64,000 nucleotides of DNA from Ilex aquifolium (GCA_951799425.1 OX637406.1:30808390-30872389); one strand, 5' to 3'; positions 34,517 through 47,570 are shown, numbered from the stretch's first letter. Notes: a model not told the origin generated them from the letters alone. Translations and numbers: made by a program.

Positions 34517-34803
34517 TGAGGATCGTGTAGGAATTGGATAGATATTATAGATTAATTATGATAGTTATTTAGATACTTTTAATATTTTTCTTTTAACTTT
34601 TGAGGGTTTATTTGTCATTATTTTTTTGTTTAGGGTTTTAGTTTCCCTATATAAAGGGATGAATATAAGGGTTTTAGACTAGACTTTGATTATTTTGCTT
34701 CTTCCTCAAATTCTCTCTCTGTCCTCATCCCCTTCTTCTTTTTTTCTTATCTCATTCTTCTTCCTTTCTCATCCCTAATTCTTCCCTATTACAATCTACA
34801 TCA
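34517..34803 (+). mobile_element. 5' LTR of a small LTR element
   Basis: The start is placed at TGAGGATCGTGTAGGAATTGG and the end at ATCTACATCA. The same sequence recurs at 36936-37230. It includes a CTATATAAAGG TATA box (about 34650). A primer site follows at once. Confidence 0.85.
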
Positions 34804-34806
34804 ATT

Positions 34807-34818
34807 TGGTATCAGAGC
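34807..34818 (+). other. Primer-binding site (initiator tRNA-Met type)
   Basis: TGGTATCAGAGC, three bases after the LTR end. Confidence 0.85.
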
Positions 34819-34841
34819 CCAACTTCGATTTGTACAAATCA

Positions 34842-34844
34842 CAA

Positions 34845-34884
<40 letters not shown>

Positions 34885-34885
34885 T
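34842..34885. repeat. Poly-A followed by (AT)n
   Basis: About 20 A then about 11 AT units in the leader of the small element. Confidence 0.85.
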
Positions 34886-36960
34886 TGTTCAGTGTGCGCA
34901 CTGTTCATCGCGACTGTTCACTAAAAAACAAGAATTGTCCCTGCAGTTTTGAAAATTGCAGCAACATCCCAACTATTCCAGAAATTGAAGAAACACCCCA
35001 AAAAATTCCAGAAGTTGCAGAACCACCACCAAAAGTTCCAGAAATTGTAGAATCTTCCCTTAGAAGTTCCAGAATTGCAGAAACATCACCAACAGATCCA
35101 TAAATTACAGAATCATCCCCAAAAAAATTTAGAATTTCATCTTGATTATGGTATGCATACTCCTATAGAAATTTGAAACTAATATTTTTATTCATTCAAA
35201 AATTAGAAAATTTGCAAAGGGTCCAAATCATTTGTCAATTACATTCTTGAACTTATTTTGGTGTCATTCCCTTGTTCCAAGACTCACTCATGAGTATGTA
35301 TGATTCCTCTAATCCACATATTTACTCTAGTTTAAGAGTCCCTCCTCGAGGTCATCATCATAACAAGTCTAGGTATGTCTACAAGGATTCAATTCCTATT
35401 GCCAAATCAATTAAAGATCCTTCTACATTTTGTGGTACTCCAGATCCCAATCAATTCTTGGATTAGTTAGCTAATTTAGAAGAATATTTTGATTGACATG
35501 GCATGTCGGATTCCCATTGCGTCCGTTTTGCTAAATTGATGTTGGAGGGTTCCGCCAAGCAGTATTGACAAACAATCCAAAGAAGCGTAGACCCCTTAGG
35601 AGAATCACCTATCACTTGGGTTGAAATGAGATATAAATTGAAAGAGAAGTATTTGCCTACTTCTTACATGGATCAAGTTTATGACCAATGGCTCAATCTT
35701 AGACAACATTCTTCTAGTGTCTCTGATTACTTTGTCCAGTTCGATTATCTCATGTACTTGTGTGACATTGTTGATGAACCTTGGACAATTGATTAGTTTA
35801 TTCTTGGGTTGAGACAAAAAATTAGTAGGGAGGTCAAGCAATATACTTTTAATACGTTACTGGCAACCTATCAATATGTTCTAAAGGTTGAGAGATTTCA
35901 TAAGAAATCCAACTACAGCTTGATGGGTTTTCAATCACAATCTGCTAGACAGTGTGACAGGATACCTTCCAATTTTAATTCCACCACATATGAGTATCAT
36001 GATTACTTGAACGATGTCCATGTTGTTTCTGCATGCTTTCCTAATCCGAATGTGGCAAAGGATTTAGATATGCTAGTATCGGATAAAGAGAAAATATTAC
36101 TCATATTGACTTCCAACTCCCTCATTCAATTTCATCAGATCAGAGTCCTCCTCCTTTGCACCCACAAGAGTTCATATTGAAAGAAAGTGTGTGTGTCTTT
36201 GCATGTGTCAATTTTTGAACCATCATTGGTCTTGAAAATTGTGGAAAAGTCTATTGAGTCTACACCTATACAAGATATTAAACCAATTGAGTCATTTATT
36301 GCAGAATCTACTAGTGACTATTCTGTGTCTACTTGTCCAAGTCTTCATGACTTTGTTATGGATTCTTCCCAATCTAAGATTGTTGACTTTGTTCCTTTGC
36401 CTACTGTCAAGTGTTCACTTGAGTTTGTACTTAATTATTTTCAGCACCAAGGCGTGGTTGTTACTCCTTTATCATTGAAGCATTGTCCTACTGAGTGCTT
36501 GTTGTTCAAGTCTGATGGGAATTGTTTTCCTATTCTTGAATTTGGATCTAATGCTTATTTGCTTAATTTTTCATTGAATGCTAGTATTAGTCCATATTTT
36601 TATTTGGAGGACATGCTACTTAATCGAGGTACTCCAAAACCTCCTATTTTGTTAGCCGGTGTTTCTACAACTGGAATTGCTTATTCTACAACACTAGCTC
36701 CAGTTCTTATCTTTCCACTTCCATCGCTTATTTCGGGACAAATAGATGATATGCTATGTGACCAAATTTGCATTGCTACAGATGGAGATTCTTGCATTTA
36801 TCCTGATCGATGGAAAGATGTTGATGGTTCTTTCATTCTAGATGAGCCGTTTTGTCATCTTCATGCTGTTCTCTTAGGGTACTTCTACTTTAAAGACTCT
36901 TCGAAGGAGAGTTTTTCTCAACCGGAGGAGAATAATGAGGATCGTGTAGGAATTGGATAG
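34885..36960 (+). pseudogene. Single long ORF of the small LTR element: gag plus an unrecognised C-terminal half
   Basis: One frame is readable almost throughout. 34885-35103 has a short repeat of about 12 residues (IPEIEETPQK, VPEIVE...). From ATG 35290 comes a Retrotrans_gag-like region: IKDPSTFCGTPDPNQFLD, MLEGSAKQY, PITWVEMRYKLKEKYLP, LNLRQHSSSVSDYFVQF, ILGLRQKISREV. It is interrupted only by stops at 35464, 35494, 35566 and 35794, at least three at positions where related gags have tryptophan. A TGA at 36178 separates it from a 257-codon open half (36187-36960), whose first ATG is at 36358. That half matches no family I know and ends inside the 3' LTR. No protease, RT or integrase is present, so the element is non-autonomous. 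Confidence 0.7.
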
Positions 36961-37230
36961 ATATTATAAATTAATTATGATAGTTATTTATATACTTTTA
37001 ATATTTATCTTTTAAGTATTTTCTTTTAACTTTTGAGGGTTTATTTATCATTATTTATTTGTTTAGAGTTTTAGACTAGACTTTAATTATTATTGATTAC
37101 TGATATTGAATCATGATATTGCTTCTTCCTCAAATTCTCTCTCTGTCCTCATCCCCTTCTTCTTTTTTTTTTCTCATCTCTTTCTTCTTCCTTTCTCATC
37201 TCTAATTATTCTCTATTACGATCTACATCA
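36936..37230 (+). mobile_element. 3' LTR of the small LTR element
   Basis: Matches 34517-34803 closely, with a roughly 20-bp insertion near 37010-37030 and another near 37090-37120. The polypurine tract GGAGGAGAA lies directly before it (36924-36932). No convincing target duplication: AGTAA on the left and ATAAC on the right. Confidence 0.85.
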
Positions 37231-38102
37231 ATAACACAGTAGGACAAGATAAAGAAAGTTTTGTTAGTCAGATGGTAGACATACTGGACCTAAATGCATT
37301 TGAACTGCTGTTCAGAAAGGGGAAAGCACAGCTAATACCATGACTTTAGGTTTGGATGTAAAACCATCATCTAACCAGCTCTACTTGTAATTTGACAATC
37401 AACTGGATCAATTTTGCTTTAGAAACAACACAATAAAGCAAGTTTAAATATCATTTCGGTTTTAGATCTTAAAAATACTTCCTACGAAATATAAGAAAAA
37501 AGGTGCACCAAATCATCAAACATAGGCGGTACTAGAGTAGGTTATTTATTAACCGGCTTTCTATCCAAATCCAATGGGAGTCAGAGTCATATTATTCTGA
37601 AATGGGTTGGTACTTTTTTAGTGATAATTTGTTTCCAAATTCAAATCATTTATGTGGATTGCGATTCTATTTGAATTTCATATATGAAATTAAGTGATTA
37701 CTGAATGATGTTTAAATATAAATTAGAAAGAATGTCACTGATGTTTAAATATAAATTAAGAGTGTCAGTGATGTTTTAAATAAAGAAAAAGATTTCATTG
37801 AAGATATGTCTATTTATAAAAGGTGCGGATGATAATTACCCCTAGAAACAAATATAGATTCCGTTATTAACAAATCAAAAGGAGAGAAAAAGAAGTAATT
37901 GAGACAGACCAAGAACGAGTGAAGCATCAAGTAAGACGTGATTCTTTCTGAAACAATCCTTGCAGGCAACAATTATTACGTATTTACTGCAATGGAAATT
38001 TACAGGTGAATACATTTATTACTTTCTAACCACCACCTTGCAACCTCTATTATATCTGCCACCACCTTCACCTCCTCTCTACTCTCTTTTGTTACACACT
38101 GC

Positions 38103-38140
<38 letters not shown>

Positions 38141-38155
38141 CAAACACACATAGAC
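37231..38155 (+). promoter_or_regulatory. Upstream region of the GDSL gene
   Basis: Nothing else is encoded here. TATTTATAAAAGG at 37811-37823 is the best TATA box, about 335 bases before the ATG. A near-perfect (CT)n run at 38107-38138 sits in the leader 18 bases before the start codon, a position common for CT-rich elements in plant genes. A shorter direct repeat, GATGTTTAAATATAAATTA, occurs at about 37707 and 37740. The small retroelement's 3' LTR ends about 580 bases upstream of the TATA box. Confidence 0.6.
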
Positions 38156-41100
38156 ATGGGTGTGTTGAGGTTTTCATGCTTTTGTGTGTTGTTCGTGGTG
38201 TTGAGAAGTGCGGTTATGGTTCAAGGTCAAGAAGGTGCATTTGCACCGGAGGTTAGTGGAAGGAGAAGAGAGTTGGTTCCTGCTATGTTCATATTCGGAG
38301 ACTCTCTCATTGACAATGGCAACAACAATAACCTCCCTTCTTTTGCCAAGGCCAACTACTATCCTTATGGCATCGATTTCAATGGTGGTCCTACTGGCCG
38401 CTTCTCCAACGGTTACACCATGGTCGATGAAATCGGTGAAAACTCTCTCTCTAGCTCTCTCTTTCTATGTATGTATACTATATATACATATATCTGTGTG
38501 TATATAAATATATATATATATAGTTTGGAAGTTAGTCGTCGTTTTTTCATTTTCATTTTTTTCTTTTCTGCTTCGTAATGCTCTCTCTCTCTCTCTCTCT
38601 CAGTGTGCGTCTATGTGATTTTGGGGTGAATGATGACTGTAGAGTGTGGACTTCACTTACATAGCAGAATTTATAGTCTCAGCTCGTCAGCTGCATAAGA
38701 GTTAAGTTAGACTAGTGAAGCCGGTTTTTGGTGTCTTCTGTCTAGATATGTTATTCATCCAGACAATAATATTTTTTTAGTTATTTTTCTCTTCTTAATT
38801 TTTGTTTTTAAAACCATAAAATCTTGAATTAATTTATTTTGAAGCTTTGATCACGAAAATATTGCTGTAGAATAAAATGAGAACAAAAACTTTTTTACGC
38901 ATCACATGTTGTATTCTCTCTCTCTTTCTCTATGTTAATAATGGAAAATGTTATGTCTACCAAAACTTTTACGAAAAGTGTTTTTACCAAATAAGTTGGC
39001 AATTCTAAATCACTCTTGAACCCACCAAATGCTGATCAAAATATTTTTAATTGGATATAGAGTTATCAACTCATTTGTTAAAATCATTTTTTGGTAAAAG
39101 ATTTGGTATGCATAGCATTTTCCTATAAACAGACAACTATTGATATTTTTGTAACAATTTTTTTTTTTTTGATATTGAATACTTTTCTTAAGTGATATTT
39201 ATTTTTATATTCTTATGTATATTTTTTTCTTGTGTTGCTTCTCTAATCTTAATCACATGTATATCAGTATACCTATACACATTTGAAAGTATATATCAAT
39301 GATATACTGAGAATCACTTAGCTCACTTTTTGAATTTCAACGCATTTTTATTTGCTTATAATATCAATGACGAGGGATAGTGGGGCTCTTTTGTGCATGC
39401 AGCTGAACTGTTGGGACTACCTCTGCTTCCGGCATACTCTGAAGCCTCCGGAGATCAAATGCTTCACGGTGTCAATTATGCCTCAGCCGCAGCAGGGATA
39501 CTTGACATGACTGGCAGAAACTTTGTAAGTACATGTCACCCTACTATACATAGCTACTGCTTCATTAGTTAACCATTATTTTCTGCACACCTATCTTTTT
39601 CTCTATCCACAAAAAAATGGTTTCATTCATTAAATAATTTGATACACAACATAGCTGAAGATATGGTCGACGGAGTTTCAAAATATACTCAGAAAAAAGA
39701 TAATCGATGTAGATCTCCCAAATTAAAATTTTTACCCCTAAGTTTATGAAATATTTAGTTGGTCCCCCCATAAAGTTTTTAAGTGTTTGAAAATTGGGGG
39801 GCTATCAGCAGCAGTAGAAAATTAATCGGATTCAGAAACTGACCTAGACTTATGCCCACAAGGCTTATAATTAAATTAGTGATTCAATGTGATGTGTGCA
39901 ATTACTACAAAATAATGTTGAGTTACTATTCAATTCGCAATTTTACGATAAAATGAGTGTACTTGGGAGTGATTTTAACATTTTACGATGGGTCTCAACT
40001 TTTTTTCTGAATTATAAGCCAATTTTTTGAGCTCTAATTTGATCTTAATAGAGTTGTAACTAGCTATAATTATAAATTCCAATACGACGCCATGGCTAAT
40101 TGTATCTTCTTTCATGAACAGGTGGGTCGCATACCATTCAACCAACAGATACGGAACTTTGAGAGCACTCTTGATCAGATGACAGACAATCTGGGTGCAG
40201 TAGATGTGGCACAGGCGCTGGCACGGTGCATATTCTTTGTGGGGATGGGCAGCAATGACTACCTAAACAATTACCTCATGCCCAATTACCCAACAAAGAA
40301 TGAGTATAATGGTCAACAATATGCTGATCTCTTGATTCAACAGTACAACGGCCAATTGACTGTAAGATTCCCCCCCCCCCCCCCCCCCCCACTCCTTGTC
40401 CTCAAAGTCTATTTACATCGATCTATGGTACAAAATACTAGTTCCTATAATTTGGTCCAAAATTTGGAGAATGAATTTTGGTCCAAATCAATTGTAAGAT
40501 GAGCTCTTGTGGCTAGAATTCAGTTGTATCATTGATGTGAATTTCGGGGATAAATCCTGCTAATTTCAATATGAATGATGTGGCCGAATTATGACTGCAT
40601 GATTCTCATAAGTGAATTGGGGTTCAGTTTGAATTGAACCCGAATTCTAGTTCAACTATATTTTGATTCAACTTGAATTGTGTAACACTAGCTTAACCCA
40701 AGTTTAAAACCCTAAACATGATTAATACTTGAGTTGAAGGATTTGGGTTTGGGTTGAACACAGATTGACGGTTTTATAATAAATTGAGTTGAGTCCAGAT
40801 TGTCTTTCTAACTTGCCCAAGCCACCCTAGTCGTACCACTGTTAATGGCACATAAGGGTTAGAACCATAATAAACAACTTCCTGTGAAAAGCTTCTTTTT
40901 ACTGAACTAGTAAAATGGATTTTATTTAAAAAAAAAAAAATCCTAAGGAAAAAGAAAGAGAGAGTCAGTCAAAGTGCTAACTATCAGCATCTCTCAATCT
41001 GAGTGGATTTTGCAGAGACTATACAATCTTGGAGCCAGAAAATTTGTAATAGCGGGTATTGGGTTAATGGGCTGTATTCCAAGCATACTAGCCCAAAGTA

Positions 41101-42284
41101 CAACTGGTCGTTGCTCAGAAGAAGTTAACCAATTGGTTCTGCCATTCAATGCCAACATGAAGACAATGATCAACAGTCTCAGCAACAATCTGCCTGGCTC
41201 GAAATTTGTTTTTATTGACATTCACAATATGTTCCAAGACATCCTCACCAACTACAGATCTTATGGTATGTTTTTCTCCTGGTTTTGAATATTAACTGCA
41301 ACTGCATCTTTTCAAATAGACATGGTTTGTCCCTCAACTATCACGTTTTTCTCTGACATTTCATATCCAACTATATGTACTAGTTTCACATCGCTCTCTT
41401 ACCTATCTCATTTTTTTACATTGCATCTCTAATTATAATTATTGGTTTTCATATTGTCGCAATTATAGACATTGACAATACGTTTTACTATTCAAATGGA
41501 CGTTTGTCATACAAAATGTGTAGGACTTGTTAGCTTCCGGGCATTCAAATAGTTGAGAGGATAATATGAAAAACTCAATAGTTGAGTGGACAAAAGTGAG
41601 ATTATGGTCATGGTTTAGGGGGTCAAAGTGTGATTATCCCTTAATTATTTTTATTGTTTTATTTTATTTTCTGTTAAATATACGTAGGTTCCTTCTCAGT
41701 AAAGTCTCATCTCATGTTGATCCATTTTAAGAATAGTTTTTGCTGTGAACAATGAACATGAGTTAGTAATTATAAGCAATATTAGTACTTGAAACGAGAG
41801 TATTCTTAGATTCTAGTTTCATCTTTGTTTCTAGAATATTACAAATGTCTCTAGATGTTTTAGAATATTTCAAGTAATGATTCATAAAGTTTTAGTATTA
41901 AAATTTGTTTCTTTATTTTCATTCACTTTGCCAAAAGTTTTTGTCTACGAACTAACCGAAACTATGTACCAAAAACAATATTTTGAAGTTGTGCTTTATA
42001 AATTCCATACAAAAATCAAGGCAAAAAAAAAGTGATTTTTTCTTTGTCGTCAACATTTTGCAGGATTTAGCGTGATAAACCGTGGGTGCTGTGGCATTGG
42101 GCGAAACAGCGGGCAGATCACGTGCCTTCCGTTCCAAACGCCATGTGCAAACAGAGATCAGTATGTTTTCTGGGATGCCTTCCACCCAACAGAAGCAGTG
42201 AACGTTTTAATGGGGAGGAAGGCTTTCAGTGGAAACCAAGATGTCGTTTATCCGATGAATATAGAGCAGCTTGCCAATCTTTGA
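38156..42284 (+). CDS. GDSL esterase/lipase, five exons, intact
   Basis: This is the only intact host gene. Exons: 38156-38435, 39403-39524, 40122-40361, 41016-41265 and 42064-42284. All introns are GT..AG and phases agree, giving 370 codons plus stop. The product is an SGNH-fold serine hydrolase, acting on esters or lipids, probably secreted: residues 1-24 form a hydrophobic signal peptide ending VMVQG. Catalytic blocks are complete: FIFGDSLIDNGNNN (nucleophile Ser50), GMGSNDYLNNY (Asn179), and DAFHP with Asp335 and His338. RGCCGIGRNSGQITCLP and the final AFSGNQDVVYPMNIEQLANL are typical of plant members, whose usual length is 350-380. The ATG fits a complete signal peptide. Intron 3 begins with a C homopolymer ten bases after the donor. 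Substrate cannot be predicted. Confidence 0.95.
40371..40391. repeat. Poly-C run in intron 3
   Basis: About 20 C directly after the splice donor GTAAGATT. The exact length is likely to be unreliable. Confidence 0.85.
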
Positions 42285-43708
42285 TCTATATGCATGTATC
42301 TGCCTGCATGATTGTTTCATAATTTGGAGGATGGAATAGAACTGTAGGAAATCTGGGAAATGTGATGGTTGTAATGCTATCGTAGCTTTCACGGGATATG
42401 GAAGTGTTTTTGTCATTTGCTTCATAAGATTGTTTTTTCTTGAACCTTTTCCCCTCCTACCTTGAGTGCTAATTTACGAAATAATATATTATATTATATT
42501 TTTCAGTGGTTTGAACCTATATCACATGATTTGTCAAAACATCTCAACCAATTGACGCTTGTAGATTTGGATTCAGATTTTAGAGCAGATTCAACCCAAA
42601 ATTACAAATTCAAAAAATTGAATTCGCGAATGTTATATCTGCAATTCGCATACTAGGAATTTTTGGGGTCAATTCCATAATTTCACAAATTTATACGAGT
42701 TAGAGTTAGACCTAAGTTCAACTAAAATTTAAAACTATTCCAATATACTAGGCTCCAATGTTGAGGCCCAATAACCAAATAGTAGAGCACATTTTCTACT
42801 TATCGCTGGCTATCCATTGAGCATTCCCCTCAGCTACCAATGTGGTATTCATCTAAATTATAGGTTGTTGCCATTCAACACATTGTTAAAGCTACAGATG
42901 TGGGAGAAATCATTTCCTTATTTCTTGAATTCTCTGTTGGGTATTGGAAGCAAAATAGATCACCAAAGATAAGTAAAACAGAGACAAAAAATCTGCTACA
43001 CTTACCATACCAATTTTACTTAAGAAACACCTCTATATTTCATCAAGAAAGATCATAATATCAAGCAATACAAAGGGAAAACAAATCTGAATTTTTTTCA
43101 GCGAGAACATCTCACAAAATAAGTCATCAAAAAACACAACCAGAGCTTCTGCTCTTGAACAGCCTGCTACGTTTTTTTTCTTGGCAACAATACACTTTTC
43201 CTCTCTTTTTTCTCTCTGCTTTTTTTTTTTTTTTTCAGACCACCTCTATATTTTTGGACAACAACTCCTTTCTTTTTATACTAATTTTTCTCAGCCAAAA
43301 CACCTTGAATCTGGCCACTTTATGGCCGGCTACCTCCAAGCAAAAAATTGTTCGAATTCCCATGTAACCATGCATGAACAGGCCTCCTTAGAACATGAAC
43401 AGACCTCCAAAAATCTGGACTCTTCTAGTGATTACTTCTTCAAATACACAAAAGCCCCTAAACATGCCTAAATACCATCTAACACCACAACTTTTCAATA
43501 TTACATACCCAAAAATACAAAAATTACCCTTTAAGAATTGAGTTTATAAAAACTAACATTCTCTCTTTATTTCTTCACCACTAATAAATAATATTTTTTT
43601 TTTCGACACTCTAAGTGATGCTCCCGTTCTCAAATGTTTTTGACAATTTTAACTTTCGCGTTCCCGCTTTTACTCTATGTGATCTAGGTTTGAACCAACA
43701 ATACTTTA
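42285..43708. other. 3' flank of the GDSL gene, no further gene
   Basis: The 3' UTR probably extends through about 42450. The rest is AT-rich, with poly-T at about 43221-43236. Short open frames at 43155-43471 match nothing and are not annotated. Confidence 0.6.
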
Positions 43709-44019
43709 TCTATATAATAAAGTACAAAGATTGAAGATAAAGAATTATTTTTGATTTTCGAGGTTGAGAACGTTTTAAATTTTATGTTAAAGTTAATCCG
43801 ACGACTAATATGGAGGTGTGTTTGGGTTGATTTTTTAAAAGTACTTCTATGACTTATGACATCTCATAAGTACTTTTTTAATGGTGTTTGGAATAATTTA
43901 TTTTAATTACTTCCAAATAAGTTAAAAGTAATTTTACCACTCATATATGTAAGTAAAAGTAAAAAAAAAAAAAAATTTAACTTCTACTTTTTTAAAATTA
44001 CTTCTCTACAAAACACTTC

Positions 44020-44640
44020 ACTACCATTACCACTGACGCCACCCCACCACCACCACACCACCGCCCCACCACATCCACCACCCCCACCCCCACCATGCCA
44101 CCACCACCATTATTGCCCCTGCCAGTACAATCGTCGTCACCACTACCCACCACCACCGCCATCCTCACCCACCACCATTGTTGCCCCTGCCACTACAATC
44201 GTCGTCACCACTACCCACCACCACTGCCATCCTCACCCACCACCAATTGTTATCACTATTGCCCATCACCACCTCCTATCACCATCATCATCTTATTTTT
44301 ATATTTATTACCACTACCACTTTCATCCCACCGCCACCATCGTTGCCCATCACCATCCACTACCGTAACCCACCACAACCCATCGCTGCCACCCACTATC
44401 ACTCACCCCCACCAAACCTACCACTACCTATCATCGCCCACCACCACTGCCACCCACTGTCACCCATTCCCACCACACCTACCACCACTACTGTCATTCG
44501 TCACCACCATTGCCTACAAGCATCCATCATCGCCCACCACGACCATCGTCACCACCCATCACCACAAACCACCACCTCAACCACCAGTGTCGTCGCCCCA
44601 CCACCACTGCTGCCAACCACCATCACTGTCACCCACCACC
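44020..44640. repeat. CCA/CAC-rich tract of Helitron copy 2, left part
   Basis: Irregular (CCA)n, CCACCAT, TCGCCC words; continued at 54812-54950 beyond the nested retrotransposon. It is the reverse complement in character of 27478-28322. Proline/histidine/threonine-rich open frames here are artefacts of composition. Confidence 0.9.
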
Positions 44641-47216
44641 AGTAAAACCTGGGAAAATTCGAATTTTTATGAAAAATGGCAAAACGGTAATTAAACGCTA
44701 CGGTACAGGTTGAAAACCCAAAATTTTCTAGAATTCGGATGACAAAACAAACCTCACCATTGGATTCGTCTCACGAAATCTAGTTATCTAGTCAATTTTT
44801 GTTGAATTCTGAGACAGTCAATTTTTTTGCGTTTTATAGTGCGATTGGACATCGCGTGACTAAAATAAATGCAATCGGATTGTAATTGAGAAATATGAAA
44901 AATAATTTAAAGTTAGTTCAAATAAAATATTTCGAACATAACACATAACGAGATTTAATTGATTCGGGATAAAATAGATGAGGAAAAGACAAGATGTATG
45001 GCGCGTTGTGGGTCAAGTATCCTAGGGGTATAAATAGGGGAAAATTAGATTTTTCCCCCATTTTGACTGCTGGATTTTTTGGAAAAGAGAAGGGAAGAAA
45101 AAAGAGAGAAAGATGAGTTTTCTTCAAGCTTCTCTTTACGATCTAGAGCAAACCTTTCTTCGAATTGCCTCGAGTCAAGAACGAAAGTTGTTCTATGCGA
45201 CGAGAGCTACGCCTACATTCCAAGAATCGCAAATTTGGCCGAAGTATCAAAGATGAGATTTTTGGAAATCAAGGTTTGAAGCTTGATTTGGGTTCTTGGG
45301 AGTTTCTACCACTCGTCTTACGTTTCAAGAGATAGAGTTCTTCTCCTAGCTAGGTTTATTTTCAACCTAGGGTTTGCGTATAAAATAGATAGTACAATTA
45401 GAGATGAAATCTCTTGTTTAAATATACTCATAATGTAACTAGAGTATAGGAAATGATATAAGAATGTATAAAACCAAATTTGCATGAATTGGGTATTGTC
45501 GAAATTATTTGTTTGGTGATTTCATGAGAATGTGATAATTGGGCATGATTATGTGCCTTTTGGGTGTTTGATAAAATGTCTATGACGATTTAGCATATTA
45601 TTTGAATGAAATTGATATAACATGTTTTGTGATGATGTTGAAATATAATTATATGCTTTATGATACAAGTTACATTGAAGATTTAAAAATGTTCATGTTG
45701 TGCTCATAACATGTTGAACATGATGTTATAATTGCAATTGAAAAATTAGTTGCATAATGATATGAAATGCAATGGTTCATTACATTTGCATATGCACGGA
45801 AAGTATCACATTTGTGGGCATTTGAGATGAGTGTGGGTGTGTGTGCATGGTTTTGATCATCACCATCCTTGGTGGGTTGATACGTGGACTCAGAAAAATT
45901 GGGCCAATGCTCGACTGATTTGCATGAGTTGCATTGAAAATAGGGACAGGGTTAGCAATAAGGGCTAGATTATCTCTTGGGTGCAAGACCATGTGAATTG
46001 GATATGCACTCCGTTGTTATTGAGTCTATAAAGTGTGTCGGCGTATGCAAAGTCGTTGGTGGAAGTGCATAAATGCCGTGTCGGTTAGGTGCCCGTTGGT
46101 TGAAGTCCTTAAATACCCACCCCAAGAAAAATACAAAATTTATAAATGGTCATTGGATGTGTAACATCAATGGCGGGGGCTTGGAATGTTCGGATACATA
46201 CGCATGGCATTGCATGTGTTATGGGAGCCGGTGGAGGGCTCGGGTTGTATTGCATGTGTGAGTCTCGTCTCATAACATGGCATGACATTGTGATATTTAT
46301 TTCTTGAAGTTGTATGTTATTGAATGAATGCTTGTTTGATTTTTGAATTGCATGTGAACATTTCATATGCATCTGGGTTGGGAGGTAGGCTTTTTAGGAG
46401 ATACCCTATTAAGCGTCGCTCACCCTTTATGGGAACAATATTTCAGGTGTGGGACAAGCGTCGATGGACATCTTTCACTTGGGTACTTGTTGATGAAGAA
46501 AGCTGAGGTGTGACTTTAAATTATATTTTTATAAAACAATCATGTAATTGGTTTTGGACTTGTGATGTTGTATAAAAGATTGTATAATGAACTCACATGG
46601 ACTATATTTTGTGTAAAATTTGATGCTATGTGAGTTTGGGTAAATGTTGTATGAGATTGGGTGAGTTGAAATTGAAAAAAAGATTGAATTAGGGGAAAAC
46701 TAAGTCCTGCTATTGGTAGCACGTTGATTAGCTATTAGTAGCACAATTGCAGTGGGCAGCTATTGGTAGCTCGTTTCGCGAGCTACTGGTAGCTCGCGGG
46801 CAGTGGGCTCAGCTAGCAATAGCTCGGTTCACAGCTACCGGTAGCTCACTGGAAGAGCGCTCAGCTACCGGTAGCTCACTGGAAGAGCGCTCAGCTACCG
46901 GTAGCTCCTCCAAAATAACTTTGCCAAGCCTTCGGGCCTTTAGCCCTTTTGTTCAAAGGATGTAAATGGAGTAATATTAAAGAAAAATTGATGTATATTG
47001 GACCTTAAAATGATCAAGTGATTAAAATGTATATAAGTTATGCGTTTGGGAGTGCCCAGTACATGGGAGACTCTGCCCAAACTCTGTGTTGATTACAATC
47101 CTGGTGAAGGGGATGTTATGATGTGGTGTCGGGTTATGCGACATTCACAAGAACTTTCGCGGGTTGATGAGTGATCAACGGATTGACAAAGGACCCCCGG
47201 TTTTAGGGGCGCCACA
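44641..47216 (+). mobile_element. 5' LTR of the nested chromovirus
   Basis: The 2576-bp LTR starts AGTAAAACCTGGG (TG changed to AG) and ends AGGGGCGCCACA. It is preceded by CCACC, which recurs at 54812-54816 after the 3' LTR. Over the first 180 bases it is about four-fifths identical to the 3' LTR by eye, so the insertion is old. It contains AGCTACCGGTAGCT palindromes at 46720-46910. Confidence 0.9.
46720..46912. repeat. AGCTACCGGTAGCT palindrome cluster
   Basis: AGCTACCGGTAGCT and variants (AGCTATTGGTAGCT, AGCTACTGGTAGCT) recur. A 30-bp unit containing one palindrome and CACTGGAAGAGCGC is tandemly repeated at 46831, 46861 and (partly) 46891. The 3' LTR has the equivalent cluster at 54285-54500 without the tandem 30-bp unit. 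Confidence 0.85.
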
Positions 47217-47219
47217 GCT

Positions 47220-47231
47220 TGGCATCAAAGC
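47220..47231 (+). other. Decayed primer-binding site
   Basis: TGGCATCAAAGC differs at two positions from TGGTATCAGAGC, just inside the 5' LTR. Confidence 0.75.
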
Positions 47232-47570
47232 CTAGGTTTTTTATGTACCTAGGGCTTGTGTGGCATGGGTTTAGGCCATTGCATCAATTGTGCATTACAT
47301 GTTGTATGCTCTAAATGCTACATGTTATGTGTTATAAGTTATGTGAATAATATGCATATTAAATGTATATGGAAAGAAGGCACTAGGGTTAGAGAACATA
47401 ACATTGGGGGTCGGAAAGAGAAAGAACGGGACGGTTCATGGTATAGATGTCTACTAGTGGGTGGCACACGCTCTACTAGTGAGATAATGAGAGAAATCTC
47501 AATGTTTTGACTTTGATCCCTACCTTAGGATACTAAGTTAGTATTCTATTGTTATTTGACATGTGTGTAG

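Noticed and set aside
36187-36357. Taking GTG at 36187 as a start codon for the unknown ORF
   Set aside because: Plant genes do not normally start at GTG; the frame is continuous with gag through a single TGA, and the first ATG is at 36358.
38436-38578. Extending GDSL exon 1 into the open frame to 38578
   Set aside because: A GT donor at 38436 joins in phase to GCTGAACTGTTGGG at 39403 and restores the conserved family sequence; the extension is intron with CT and TA repeats.
44095-44713. Proline/histidine-rich frames (199 and 155 codons) on the plus strand
   Set aside because: Same triplet-tract artefact in Helitron copy 2.
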